Source: Vibrio ishigakensis
GTDB lineage: Bacteria > Pseudomonadota > Gammaproteobacteria > Enterobacterales > Vibrionaceae
Direction of reading: 5' to 3'
NCBI RefSeq assembly: GCF_024347675.1
Contig: NZ_AP024882.1
Location: forward strand, 1,116,001 to 1,180,000
Length of the DNA: 64,000 nt
Shown: positions 45,588 to 54,250 of the stretch, piece after piece
How the letters are laid out: every line of letters starts with the position of its first letter
Position numbering within the stretch: position 1 is the first letter of the stretch
The notes under the pieces: model-generated
What the model saw: only the letters and a program-made list of their open reading frames with translations
The model's database searches: none
What the model was told of the DNA's origin: nothing
Program-made: the position numbers and the translations under genes

Positions 45588-46277
45588 ATGTCTCTCAGTT
45601 ACGCATGTGGACACGTGGTTACGCGATCAGATGAATTCGCGAGCGCCACTATAGCTATCCTCAGACTCCATTTCCCCTCAACGCGTTTTTGTCACGCGTC
45701 GTCTATTCGTGAGTGTTTTTGTCCAGATGATTCCCTAGCCAATCGTTGTATCTATTTAATCGACGCTTCCACAGTAGGTAACCCAATCCGAAACGGAGTA
45801 AACCCAAGTCACGAACAAGGAGATTGGCTAGCGGTTAATGTAGAAGATGACAATTTCCAACTGGGTGACTGGATACTCAATGGTTTCTCAGGCGTGGTAA
45901 TGCGCAAACGCTGCTTGGAGCAGATAGCTCTAGCAGTTCAATCTATCGATAGTGGGGAGCTTTGGTATACCCGCAAAGACCTAAGCAAATTAGCTAAAGC
46001 TTATATCGCTAATGAGTTCGATCCACATATAGCCGCAGATGATTTCGCGCTGCTTCACGCACTGACTCCTAAAGAGAAGCACATCTGCCTTATGATCCTG
46101 AAGGGCCTCAACAACCCGCAAATCGCCGAAACCGTCAACGTCAGTGTTAATACAGTGAAAACACATGCCTCGAGTGTGATGCGCAAGATAAACGTGCATT
46201 CGCGCGCCGAGCTTATTGCACGGGCGGTAGAACAATCGACAAATTCACCCAAAAATCACCCACTAAACGGGGGGTAA
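45588..46277 (+). CDS. VpsT/CsgD-like LuxR-family regulator
   Basis: 229 aa. The N-terminal half resembles an atypical receiver without the usual phospho-Asp pocket being obvious. The C-terminal LuxR helix-turn-helix (~155-215) has LTPKEKHICLMILKGLNNPQ and VSVNTVKTHASSVMRKI. At residues 126-129 it has WYTR, at the place where VpsT has its W[F/L/M][T/S]R cyclic di-GMP-binding motif; the second residue is Tyr here. It lies 92 bp before a chaperone-usher pilus operon on the same strand and probably controls it (inference). Confidence 0.87.
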   Translation: MSLSYACGHVVTRSDEFASATIAILRLHFPSTRFCHASSIRECFCPDDSLANRCIYLIDASTVGNPIRNGVNPSHEQGDWLAVNVEDDNFQLGDWILNGFSGVVMRKRCLEQIALAVQSIDSGELWYTRKDLSKLAKAYIANEFDPHIAADDFALLHALTPKEKHICLMILKGLNNPQIAETVNVSVNTVKTHASSVMRKINVHSRAELIARAVEQSTNSPKNHPLNGG

Positions 46278-46369
46278 CTCACTACCTAGGGTGACGCTGA
46301 ATAGATAGCACAAAACTAAGCTTTCCTCGCAACTTGGTAAAAAGTGGGTAAAAAAGCGAGGGATTGGTT

Positions 46370-47038
46370 ATGTATAAGTTATGGCTGGCAATGATTACGT
46401 GCTTGCTGACTCTTGGTCTCAGCACAGGCGTGTATGCCGATGATGATGATGGTTTCGAAGGGTTCAAAGGCGGGTCTCTTTATTCTCATCGAGGTGGCCG
46501 AGGTGGTGGTGACGACGATGATGATGATGACGATGATGGTGGCGATCCGAGAGACGATGACGACGACTATTATGAATGTGGTCCAAAATGTAAAGAGTCT
46601 ACTCAGATTGTATTGAAAGGTAGAATTCCTTGTATCTGCGATATTTCACTACCATCAGCAACTGAAATTCGTCTATTCAGAGCTCGCCAACTTTCTAGAG
46701 GCGGCAACATTGATGATGTAGAGATTGGTAATTTCTCTGCTAGTTGTAATACAGGGTCAGTATATTTGAAATTGACTTCACAAAATGGTGCTTTGAAAAA
46801 TATGGACGTAGCTGACACTTACATTGACTATGACGTAGATGTTGGTGGTATAGATACTTTCTCAGCTAACACTGGTGGTACTGAGAAATCATTCGTGTGG
46901 TCATTCATGGGCAATAATGCAGCAGTACTTAACGGTGCAAACATGTTGAAAGTAGAAAACCTAGGCGGTGTTGATGGCAAAATTGCCGGTCGTTATAGAG
47001 ATGTACTAACTGTGACTGTAAGTGGTTTACCACTATAA
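46370..47038 (+). CDS. Pilin-like secreted protein with Asp-rich N-terminal segment
   Basis: 222 aa. Signal peptide to ~20 (cleavage near VYA-DDDD). The next ~55 residues are Asp/Gly-rich (long D runs at ~50 and ~62). Then a Cys-containing Ig-like domain: ECGPKC, IPCICD, and SASCNTGSVYLKL, giving the disulfide expected in chaperone-usher pilins. The end AGRYRDVLTVTVSGLPL matches the closing strand of spore coat U/usher pilins. Start ATG 46370 is 7 bases after GCGAGGGA. It is probably the major subunit of the pilus; the Asp run could bind cations. Confidence 0.75.
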   Translation: MYKLWLAMITCLLTLGLSTGVYADDDDGFEGFKGGSLYSHRGGRGGGDDDDDDDDDGGDPRDDDDDYYECGPKCKESTQIVLKGRIPCICDISLPSATEIRLFRARQLSRGGNIDDVEIGNFSASCNTGSVYLKLTSQNGALKNMDVADTYIDYDVDVGGIDTFSANTGGTEKSFVWSFMGNNAAVLNGANMLKVENLGGVDGKIAGRYRDVLTVTVSGLPL

Positions 47039-47080
47039 GAAACTTCTAGGCGAAACTTTCTACATTGGAAACAGCGGTAT

Positions 47081-47105
47081 AGTGGGCACTTGTGCCCACT
47101 TTTCC
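47081..47105 (+). terminator. Hairpin between the pilin and chaperone genes
   Basis: AGTGGGCA (47081) pairs with TGCCCACT around CTTG, then TTTCC. Strong stem, short T run, so a leaky terminator or an RNA stabiliser that would raise pilin levels over chaperone and usher. Confidence 0.7.
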
Positions 47106-47127
47106 GTGGTAAATGGAGGATGTTTTA

Positions 47128-47805
47128 ATGAAGACGTTTTGGTTCTTGTTATTACTTCTGGTTTCATGGAAAGGGCTCGCATATCAAGTCTCTCCTATGT
47201 TCCAAACCTTTGAGGTAGCGGGACGAGCCTCACAAGGTAGTTATGAGGTGAGTAACACTGATCCTACAGAGATTACGCTACAAGCAGTGGTCTACAGTGT
47301 TAAATTTGATGCTTTGGGAAAAGAGGTATTAACCCCCAACGAGGATGATTTCCTTATATTGCCACCGCAATCAAAGATAGCCCCACAAGCGAGCCAGCGA
47401 TTTAGGGTTCGTTATCTTGGTGATGCTTTGATACCTCAGACGAGTGTATACCGCGTCATATTTGAACAAATCCAGACAAGTGATGACTCGGGTGAAGACT
47501 CAGGTTCAGTCCAGTTTATGGTTAACTTCTCTACAGTTATCTTTGTATCCCCAATGAACTGTAAACCTCGTGTTGAGTCTTCTATCTCAAAAGGTAGTTT
47601 GGTTTTGCGAAATCCAAGTTCCTGTGTCTATGACCTAAATCTTGCGCGATTTGAGTTTTCCAGTGGTTTGTTTTCAGAGTCTCTAGGATGGGTGGATCTA
47701 AATGCAGAGACTGCTGGTTATTTATTACCAAAGCGTACTCAAAAGATAAAGCTACCAGAGAAGGTTTCGAAATCTAAAAAGGTGAAAACTATCGGCCCTT
47801 ATTAG
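47128..47805 (+). CDS. Periplasmic pilus chaperone (PapD-like)
   Basis: 225 aa. Signal peptide (MKTFWFLLLLLVSWKGLA), then an Ig-like PapD fold beginning YQVSPMFQTFEVAGRASQGSYEVSN and holding the F1-G1 region LPPQSKIAPQASQRFRVRYLG. ATG 47128 follows GGAGGATG. It folds the pilin subunits in the periplasm and hands them to the usher. The chaperone is more divergent than the classical ones, in keeping with an archaic or alternative chaperone-usher class. Confidence 0.82.
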   Translation: MKTFWFLLLLLVSWKGLAYQVSPMFQTFEVAGRASQGSYEVSNTDPTEITLQAVVYSVKFDALGKEVLTPNEDDFLILPPQSKIAPQASQRFRVRYLGDALIPQTSVYRVIFEQIQTSDDSGEDSGSVQFMVNFSTVIFVSPMNCKPRVESSISKGSLVLRNPSSCVYDLNLARFEFSSGLFSESLGWVDLNAETAGYLLPKRTQKIKLPEKVSKSKKVKTIGPY

Positions 47806-47815
47806 ATCTTTTGTT

Positions 47816-50239
47816 ATGAGAGCAATTTGGATGCTAGTAACTCTCTTACTCTGTGAACCTGTTTTCGCAGAGCAAGAGTGGTTGTTCCCTATGCCAGTCT
47901 ATTACGACGATAGAGAAATAGGGGAAGTGAACGTCTTTACCGATGGGCAGACACTTAAGGGTGTTCCTGCAAATGAGATTAACAAGGTGCTCAGAAGGGT
48001 GGTGTCGCAGACCACTAGACAAGAGATTGCTAAATATGGTTCACAAAAGATCTCCAATAAAGAACTAAACCCTTTGGGTGTGTGGCTGAAGTTTAGTGCC
48101 AATGATCTGAGTTTAGATGTTGCTCTGGAAGCGGATTCAACTAGTCGTGAATTGATCGACTTTGATGGGACCTACAAGGATCAAATCTATTCTGATTCTT
48201 CGTTCTTTGCTTGGCACAACGTTTTTAATTTCACCACTGACTATGCACGAGATATTGATGGTAATGCAGCAAATCGTTGGCTCGGTGAGTGGATAGCGAC
48301 AGGTAACATCGGTGGTGCTCTGGGACTTAACTTTGAGGGAGCCGGTTATGTTGAGGGGGTTGATTCAGATACGTTTGAAGGTGGCTCTCGACTGTACAGG
48401 GGGGATATTCGTATGTTTGTCGATAGACCTAAATACCCGTTACGTATATCCGCTGGGGATGTTAGCACTATCACCTCCGGGCATGTGCCTTCTTTAAATC
48501 TTGGAGGGGTCGCCTTAGAGAGACTCTGGTCCAGCCTTCAGCCATCGCGAAACATACAAAATGGCGGTTCTCAGTCCATCTACCTTCGAGAGAGTGCCAA
48601 CGTTTATATTTATATCAACGACATCTATTTCACGGATATCAGGCTTCCGCCAGGTAGATACCAGTTAGAGGACTTACCATTAGATCAGGGTAGCAATGAC
48701 ATTCGAATTGAAATTCGCTACCAGTCGGGAGAGCGCGAAGTTATTAACTATAGTCAGTTCTTCAATACTCGATTGTTGCGTTCCGGAATCAGTGATTTCT
48801 CTCTTTATGCTGGCGTTGCCTCCAATATCGTTGACACAGATTATGAGTACGATACAGAGCAGTATGTCGCACAAGGTTACTATGAATACGGACTTACTAA
48901 TCACCTCACTATAGGTTTAAACGGGGCTTATCATCCTGAGGGGCAGATTGTTGGCGGTGTGATTAACGTCGGTGCACCATTTGGTAATATTGGTAGTCGC
49001 TTTAGTGGTTTAACCTACGAAGATGAATCCGCAGTCGGCAGCATTGCAAGTATTGACTATGAACATAGTGTGTTTGGTAATCTAGGCTTCAGTAGCCCTA
49101 ACCTTCGCCTTTCTTATGAAGTGTTTACTGACTATCGTGCCACTCCATGGTTGACTGGTGCAGACCTGTTGTCAGGAATGCGAGCTAGAGGGGATTACCG
49201 TTACTATGTAACCTCAAACATAGACTATACCCTAAGAGGCAGTTGGACTTTGGATAGGGACCAATCTGAAAGTGTCTATTTTGGAGCTTTAGAGATCAGT
49301 TGGTCACCCTGGGATTTCAAGTTCACCAGTAGCATTGAGTATGAGTATGATGATGCGACAGGTATTGGCGAAACATCTTATTTCTTTGTTGCTCGTTGGG
49401 ACTGGTTCTCTTCGGTGGACTTCTATGCAGCTAGTGCCGAATACCAAACTCGAACTAATCGAGTTCGTGGCACCTTTTCTAAATTTTCCCAATCCACACC
49501 CGGTGGCTATGGCTATGAGCTTACAGCGGAGTATGGTGAGAATGTTCAAGATTATTCGGTTCGCGGCGACTATGTGGGCAATCGCTTCACTACGGAGTTG
49601 GAGTATCAAGCGGAAATAGATGATCTCACCGAAGAACGTAATCAGGCTGTTTCAGCGCGTTTGAGTACCGCTGTTTCAATGTTGGGATCTGATATAGCGT
49701 GGGGGCGCAGTTATCGAGGGCCAGCTGTGATAGTTGACATCCATGACACCATAGAGGCTCCTGTGCTTATTAACGGCGTTTCTGAAGAGGAACCGGAGTC
49801 TATTGCAACCAGAAATCTTTCTGGATTGGTCCCAATTTACGGAGCTCATGGTTCATCAACGGTATATATAGATGTGCCCGAGGCACCTCTGGGGTATGAC
49901 TATGGTCCTGATAGTTATGAATTCACTGCTGGCACTTATACAGGGCACAAAGTTCAGGTGGGTTCTGATGCGTCTAAAACGGTCATCGGTCAACTTTGGG
50001 ACAGTCAAGACAAACCAATTCCCTTAAGAAATGGTGTTGTAATTTTGGAGTCTGAAGAAAAGGCCTTCTTTACAAATAAAGCTGGGCGTTTTGCGTTAGA
50101 TGGTATGAAAGCGGGTCGATATCGTATCGAGATGCGAGGTCGCCCTTACTATGTTGGTGAGTTGATAATCGAAGATAGCAAGAGCAATTTAGTTTATCTG
50201 GAACCAATCAAACTAATAGTAAAAGGAGAGCTACCATGA
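47816..50239 (+). CDS. Outer-membrane pilus usher
   Basis: 807 aa. Signal peptide ends after VFA (~18). A short N-terminal domain (~20-110) precedes a 24-strand-type barrel with Tyr/Gly alternation (~120-670); the plug-like region is around PPGRYQLEDLPLDQGSNDI. C-terminal domains follow (~690-807, RAGRFALDGMKAGRYRIEM is a carboxypeptidase-like beta unit). It is the secretion channel and assembly platform. Ribosome site weak; it begins 10 bp after the chaperone and may depend on coupling. Sequence is far from the FimD type. Confidence 0.8.
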   Translation: MRAIWMLVTLLLCEPVFAEQEWLFPMPVYYDDREIGEVNVFTDGQTLKGVPANEINKVLRRVVSQTTRQEIAKYGSQKISNKELNPLGVWLKFSANDLSLDVALEADSTSRELIDFDGTYKDQIYSDSSFFAWHNVFNFTTDYARDIDGNAANRWLGEWIATGNIGGALGLNFEGAGYVEGVDSDTFEGGSRLYRGDIRMFVDRPKYPLRISAGDVSTITSGHVPSLNLGGVALERLWSSLQPSRNIQNGGSQSIYLRESANVYIYINDIYFTDIRLPPGRYQLEDLPLDQGSNDIRIEIRYQSGEREVINYSQFFNTRLLRSGISDFSLYAGVASNIVDTDYEYDTEQYVAQGYYEYGLTNHLTIGLNGAYHPEGQIVGGVINVGAPFGNIGSRFSGLTYEDESAVGSIASIDYEHSVFGNLGFSSPNLRLSYEVFTDYRATPWLTGADLLSGMRARGDYRYYVTSNIDYTLRGSWTLDRDQSESVYFGALEISWSPWDFKFTSSIEYEYDDATGIGETSYFFVARWDWFSSVDFYAASAEYQTRTNRVRGTFSKFSQSTPGGYGYELTAEYGENVQDYSVRGDYVGNRFTTELEYQAEIDDLTEERNQAVSARLSTAVSMLGSDIAWGRSYRGPAVIVDIHDTIEAPVLINGVSEEEPESIATRNLSGLVPIYGAHGSSTVYIDVPEAPLGYDYGPDSYEFTAGTYTGHKVQVGSDASKTVIGQLWDSQDKPIPLRNGVVILESEEKAFFTNKAGRFALDGMKAGRYRIEMRGRPYYVGELIIEDSKSNLVYLEPIKLIVKGELP

Positions 50240-51060
50240 TCAGGTTAACTTCTCTGCTACTGGGTTTGTTAATAAGTGGTGTTGTGTTGGCAAAACCATG
50301 CGACGGACGTTGGAACGTAAAGGTTGAGAATACCAATGTCTCTTATGTGGGTGAAAAAGCCAGAATTCCAATCTTTATTCAAACAGCACGAACTATTCGG
50401 GAGTGTAACCCACAAGGTATTTATATTCGTTCCACCGTGAACTCAGGAGTGAGTCTACAGAGTAGTAATGCGTTGCTGAGTGGATGGATTTCTGACTCAA
50501 CCGGGGGACGAACTGGCATTAAAACCAACCAAGGAGTCATATATCCACTGTCTTTGGGGGAAAATACCAAGCTGTGGCTAGAGGTACCAAATGCACTTAG
50601 CGGTAGCCCTGGCACTTATTCTTCTCAATTGACCTTTTCTATAGTCGGGATTGATGGTCCAAAGCCGATAGCTGGCAGAGCACAATTGCGAGTCGCGCCT
50701 TATGTTGAACTTAAGGTAAATGGTCAGGGTAGTAAGAAGACTGTGGTAAATTTTGGACGATTGAAAACTAACCAAATTAAGTTGCTTAACCTACATTTTC
50801 GTTCAAACAGCAATGTTGGTATTACCTTTGATGCAGAGCATGAAAAGCTTCAACACAACAAAATTTCTACCGCTTATGTACCATATAGCTTGTATCTAAA
50901 TAATAAGAAGTTGAATTTTAAAACCACAGTATTGCTGTCCGATCTAGGGCGAGGCAAAACAACCAACAAGCAGCTGAAAATTAAAATAGGGGATACCAGT
51001 AATTCTCATGCAGGTTCATACTCGGAGACCATAACGATAACCGCATCTGCGCGCCCATAA
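50236..51060 (+). CDS. Putative pilus tip or adaptor subunit
   Basis: 274 aa, overlapping the usher stop by 4 bp. Signal peptide (MIRLTSLLLGLLISGVVLA), then two Ig-like regions: KPCDGRWNVKVENT... (with Cys pair C22 and a later C) and a second domain from ~155. The C-terminus HAGSYSETITITASARP matches the closing strand of pilins. It has no clear homologue I can name. Being last and single, with two domains, it is likely the tip adhesin. Confidence 0.7.
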   Translation: MIRLTSLLLGLLISGVVLAKPCDGRWNVKVENTNVSYVGEKARIPIFIQTARTIRECNPQGIYIRSTVNSGVSLQSSNALLSGWISDSTGGRTGIKTNQGVIYPLSLGENTKLWLEVPNALSGSPGTYSSQLTFSIVGIDGPKPIAGRAQLRVAPYVELKVNGQGSKKTVVNFGRLKTNQIKLLNLHFRSNSNVGITFDAEHEKLQHNKISTAYVPYSLYLNNKKLNFKTTVLLSDLGRGKTTNKQLKIKIGDTSNSHAGSYSETITITASARP

Positions 51061-51088
51061 AAAAACCCTCGCGCTGCGAGGGTTTTCA
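51061..51088. terminator. Bidirectional terminator between the pilus locus and malK
   Basis: AACCCTCGC / GCGAGGGTT stem with A run upstream and TT after. Serves both converging units. Confidence 0.88.
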
Positions 51089-51106
51089 ATTTCTCTATCC
51101 TTCCGC

Positions 51107-52231
51107 TTACGCTTCTGGAATCTCAGCACCAATCTCTTGGTGTAGACGACGACATGCGCGGCCGTCATCGTGGAATAGGTGACAACGTTTAGGGTCGATA
51201 CCGATAGCGTAGTGATCGCCTGGCTCAACTTCTAGGGTGTCTGGTTGACGGAAGATAACGTCAGCATCAGCACCTTCTAGGTTTAGGTAAACCTGAGTTT
51301 CCTGACCTAGTTTCTCAACGATCATTACTTCACCTTCGATGGTCGCTTCAGTTGCGTCAGACATCAGTAGGTGCTCTGGGCGGATACCTAGAGACATACG
51401 GTCGCCAACGTTAACAGTAGTGCCATCAACTGGGATGTTGAATGCTACGCCGTTTTCTAGCTCTACACGTACGTGCTCAGCCGTCGCTTCTTTGATGTGT
51501 ACGCTGATGAAGTTCATCTTAGGTGAACCGATAAAGCCAGCTACGAAGCGGTTTTTCGGGTAGTGGTATAGCTCAAGAGGCTTACCAACCTGAGATACGT
51601 AACCGCCGTCTAGTACAACAATCTTGTCAGCCATGGTCATTGCTTCAACCTGATCGTGCGTTACGTAGATCATGGTACAGCCTAGTTGACGCTGAAGCTT
51701 AGTGATTTCACTACGCATTTGTACACGAAGAGCGGCATCAAGGTTAGACAGAGGCTCATCCAGTAGGAATACGTTTGGCTGAGATACAAGAGTACGACCA
51801 ATAGCAACACGCTGACGCTGACCACCAGAAAGTGCTTTAGGTTGACGGTCTAGTAGGTGAGTAAGCTGAAGAATGTCCGCTGCGTGCTTAACGCGACGGT
51901 CAGTTTCACCCTTGTCTGCTTTAGCCAGTTTCATACCAAATGACATGTTGTCATATAGGTTTAGGTGCGGATACAGTGCGTATGACTGGAATACCATACC
52001 TACGCCACGCTTAGATGGCTCAACATCGTTCATGCGCTCTTCGCCGATATATAGATCACCAGACGTGATGTCTTCTAGACCTGCAATACAACGTAGTAGC
52101 GTAGATTTACCACAACCTGATGGGCCAACGAATACTACAAATTCGCCTTCTTTGATGTCTAGGTTTACGTCTTTAGAAATCTGGACGTCACCGTAGGATT
52201 TGTAGACGTTTTTTAACGTGACACTTGTCAT
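51107..52231 (-). CDS. malK: Maltose/maltodextrin ABC transporter ATPase
   Basis: 374 aa. N-terminal ABC domain with Walker [10 protein letters not shown] (~37), signature [13 protein letters not shown] (~135), Walker [13 protein letters not shown], and a C-terminal regulatory (OB/TOBE) domain from ~240. It energises MalFGK2 and, in E. coli, also restrains MalT. Divergent from malE with a shared 762-bp region, as in other Vibrio. Confidence 0.96.
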   Translation of the reverse strand: MTSVTLKNVYKSYGDVQISKDVNLDIKEGEFVVFVGPSGCGKSTLLRCIAGLEDITSGDLYIGEERMNDVEPSKRGVGMVFQSYALYPHLNLYDNMSFGMKLAKADKGETDRRVKHAADILQLTHLLDRQPKALSGGQRQRVAIGRTLVSQPNVFLLDEPLSNLDAALRVQMRSEITKLQRQLGCTMIYVTHDQVEAMTMADKIVVLDGGYVSQVGKPLELYHYPKNRFVAGFIGSPKMNFISVHIKEATAEHVRVELENGVAFNIPVDGTTVNVGDRMSLGIRPEHLLMSDATEATIEGEVMIVEKLGQETQVYLNLEGADADVIFRQPDTLEVEPGDHYAIGIDPKRCHLFHDDGRACRRLHQEIGAEIPEA

Positions 52232-52993
52232 TTGAGTTGGTCCTCAATTTTTATTTTTACGACTTAACGTCCACTGTATAGAAGTAGGTATGTATGAACG
52301 CTAAAAATAGGAAACAGATTTTGTACTTCAGTCAGCTCAGGCTGCAAATCACTGAACTGGCTGAATATATTCATAGCTAAGCAACCTTATCCAAAGTCAC
52401 TTGGGTATCAATATAATGGTCATTTCATCCAAAGAGAAAAAAGAAGAAAGAAAAAGGTGATGCACACAGCAAACATGAAGCAATGTGGCATCACCGGACA
52501 TTTCAATCAGAACTGATATCCCCCGACACCCTGTGTTGTGTCCCCCGTCATGAACTCATCACGCACAAACAACAGAATGACTACCAGCCCCTTCGGAAAT
52601 GTATATCCAACAAATCGTTGGAAAAGGGTTCTTACCATCCATATCTCGGATGTTGTTAGTTTGTGTATTCTTGTCTATAGATACATCCTCCCGTTTAAAT
52701 TTTTTGTAGGGGGAGTAGGAGGGGAGTAGGTGTAGAGGCGTAGTTACCTACAAAACCGATCAACATCACTTTTACAATTGCCAAATGCTGGATCTGAATC
52801 ACAACAATCGACTTATTGTGATCGGGGTCAATACTCAAGCGTGAGCTTGGTCTCGATTTTCCCCTGAGTAGTAGAGGGCGTAGTAGTTGGGAGGATGATT
52901 AGAGTAGAGGAGTGATGGATGATAGATGATGAAATTTGGCTCTCAGTTAGTTTAATGAAAGCCCTACATCAATAATAAAAAAGGAATATAACC
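52232..52993. promoter_or_regulatory. Divergent malK-malE control region with many MalT-like boxes
   Basis: 762 bp without a gene. GGGGGAGTAG (52709), GGGGAGTAGG (52721) and GGGAGGATGA (52889) match the MalT consensus on the plus strand; complements CATCCTCCC (52684), TATCCCCC (52517) and TCCCCC (52541) point the other way. The boxes are spread widely enough for cooperative activation of both promoters. AT-rich and TGTGATC-type words could bind CRP but are weak. A long GC-poor stretch at 52260-52480 belongs to the malK leader. Confidence 0.7.
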
Positions 52994-54172
52994 ATGAAAA
53001 AAGCCCTAAGCACAGTGGCACTAGGAACTATGGTTGCACTGGGTTCTTTCGGCGCACACGCGGCGATCGAAGAAGGTCAACTGACTATCTGGATCAACGG
53101 TGACAAAGGTTACAACGGTCTTGCTGAAGTAGGTAAACGCTTCGAAGAAGACACTGGTATCAAAGTAACTGTTGCACACCCAGATGGTCTGTCTGATCGT
53201 TTCCCACAAGTTGCAGCTACTGGTGACGGCCCTGACATCGTATTCTGGGCTCACGACCGTTTCGGTGGTTACGCTGAAGCTGGCCTACTAGCTGAAATCA
53301 AACCTTCTAAAGAAATCAAAGAAGGCATCGTAGATTTCGCATGGGACGCAGTGAGCTACGACGGTAAGACTATCGGTTACCCAGTTGCGATTGAAGCTCT
53401 AGCGCTTATCTATAACAAGGATCTAGTGCCAAACCCACCTAAGACTTGGGAAGAGGTTGAAGCTCTTGACGCGAAACTTGCTAAAGACGGCAAGAAAGCG
53501 ATCATGTGGAACCTAAAAGAACCTTACTTCACTTGGCCTCTAATGGCTGCTGACGGTGGCTACGCGTTCAAATTCACTGACCAAGGCTACGACGTTAAAG
53601 ATGTAGGTATTGCTAACGAAGGTGTTACTTCAGCGATGAACTTCCTGAAGAGCCTAGTTGACAAGAAAGTTATCTCTTCTGACATGGACTACTCAATCGC
53701 AGATTCATCTTTCGCTAAAGGTGAAGTAGCAATGACTATCAACGGTCCTTGGGCTTGGGGCGGTTACGACGGTAAAGTTAACTACGGTGTAACTACTATC
53801 CCATCATTCAACGGTGAAGCGTCTAAACCTTTCGTTGGTGTTCTAACTGCTGGTATCAGCACAGCTTCTCCAAACAAAGACCTAGCAGTTGAGTTCATCG
53901 AGAACTACCTACTGACTAACGACGGTCTACGTACTGTGAACAACGACAAGCCTCTAGGTGCAGTAGCACTTAAGTCTTTCCAAAAAGAGCTAGAGTCTGA
54001 TCCACGTATCGCAGCGACTATGGAAAGTGCAGAGAACGGCGAAATCATGCCGAACATTCCACAAATGAACAACTACTGGAACTCTGCTAAGAACGCAATC
54101 ATCAACGTTGTTGACGGTCGCCAATCTGTAGATGCAGCTCTTGCTGACGCTAAGAAGCAAATGCTTCGCTAA
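52994..54172 (+). CDS. malE: Maltose/maltodextrin-binding protein
   Basis: 392-aa periplasmic binding protein. Signal peptide [22 protein letters not shown].., cleavage after AHA. Conserved MalE features: [46 protein letters not shown] and [20 protein letters not shown]. Delivers maltodextrins to MalFGK2. Strong codon bias. Ends 78 bp before malF, the gap holding a GAGGAGGGG/CCCCTCCTT hairpin that may lower malF relative to malE. Confidence 0.97.
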   Translation: MKKALSTVALGTMVALGSFGAHAAIEEGQLTIWINGDKGYNGLAEVGKRFEEDTGIKVTVAHPDGLSDRFPQVAATGDGPDIVFWAHDRFGGYAEAGLLAEIKPSKEIKEGIVDFAWDAVSYDGKTIGYPVAIEALALIYNKDLVPNPPKTWEEVEALDAKLAKDGKKAIMWNLKEPYFTWPLMAADGGYAFKFTDQGYDVKDVGIANEGVTSAMNFLKSLVDKKVISSDMDYSIADSSFAKGEVAMTINGPWAWGGYDGKVNYGVTTIPSFNGEASKPFVGVLTAGISTASPNKDLAVEFIENYLLTNDGLRTVNNDKPLGAVALKSFQKELESDPRIAATMESAENGEIMPNIPQMNNYWNSAKNAIINVVDGRQSVDAALADAKKQMLR

Positions 54173-54185
54173 TAAGTAATAAGTA

Positions 54186-54222
54186 AAACCCTTTGAGGAG
54201 GGGGCAACCCCTCCTTATTTTG
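54186..54222 (+). terminator. Intercistronic hairpin between malE and malF
   Basis: GAGGAGGGG (54196-54204) pairs with CCCCTCCTT, followed by ATTTTGTATTTTT. It resembles a leaky terminator or stabiliser that would give more MalE than MalF and MalG. Confidence 0.65.
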
Positions 54223-54250
54223 TATTTTTCATTCGCTAGTAGGTCTTTTT

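Noticed and set aside
52538..52729. 63-aa reading frame in the malK-malE control region
   Set aside because: No ribosome site, overlaps MalT boxes, and composition is unlike coding sequence; judged a chance frame.
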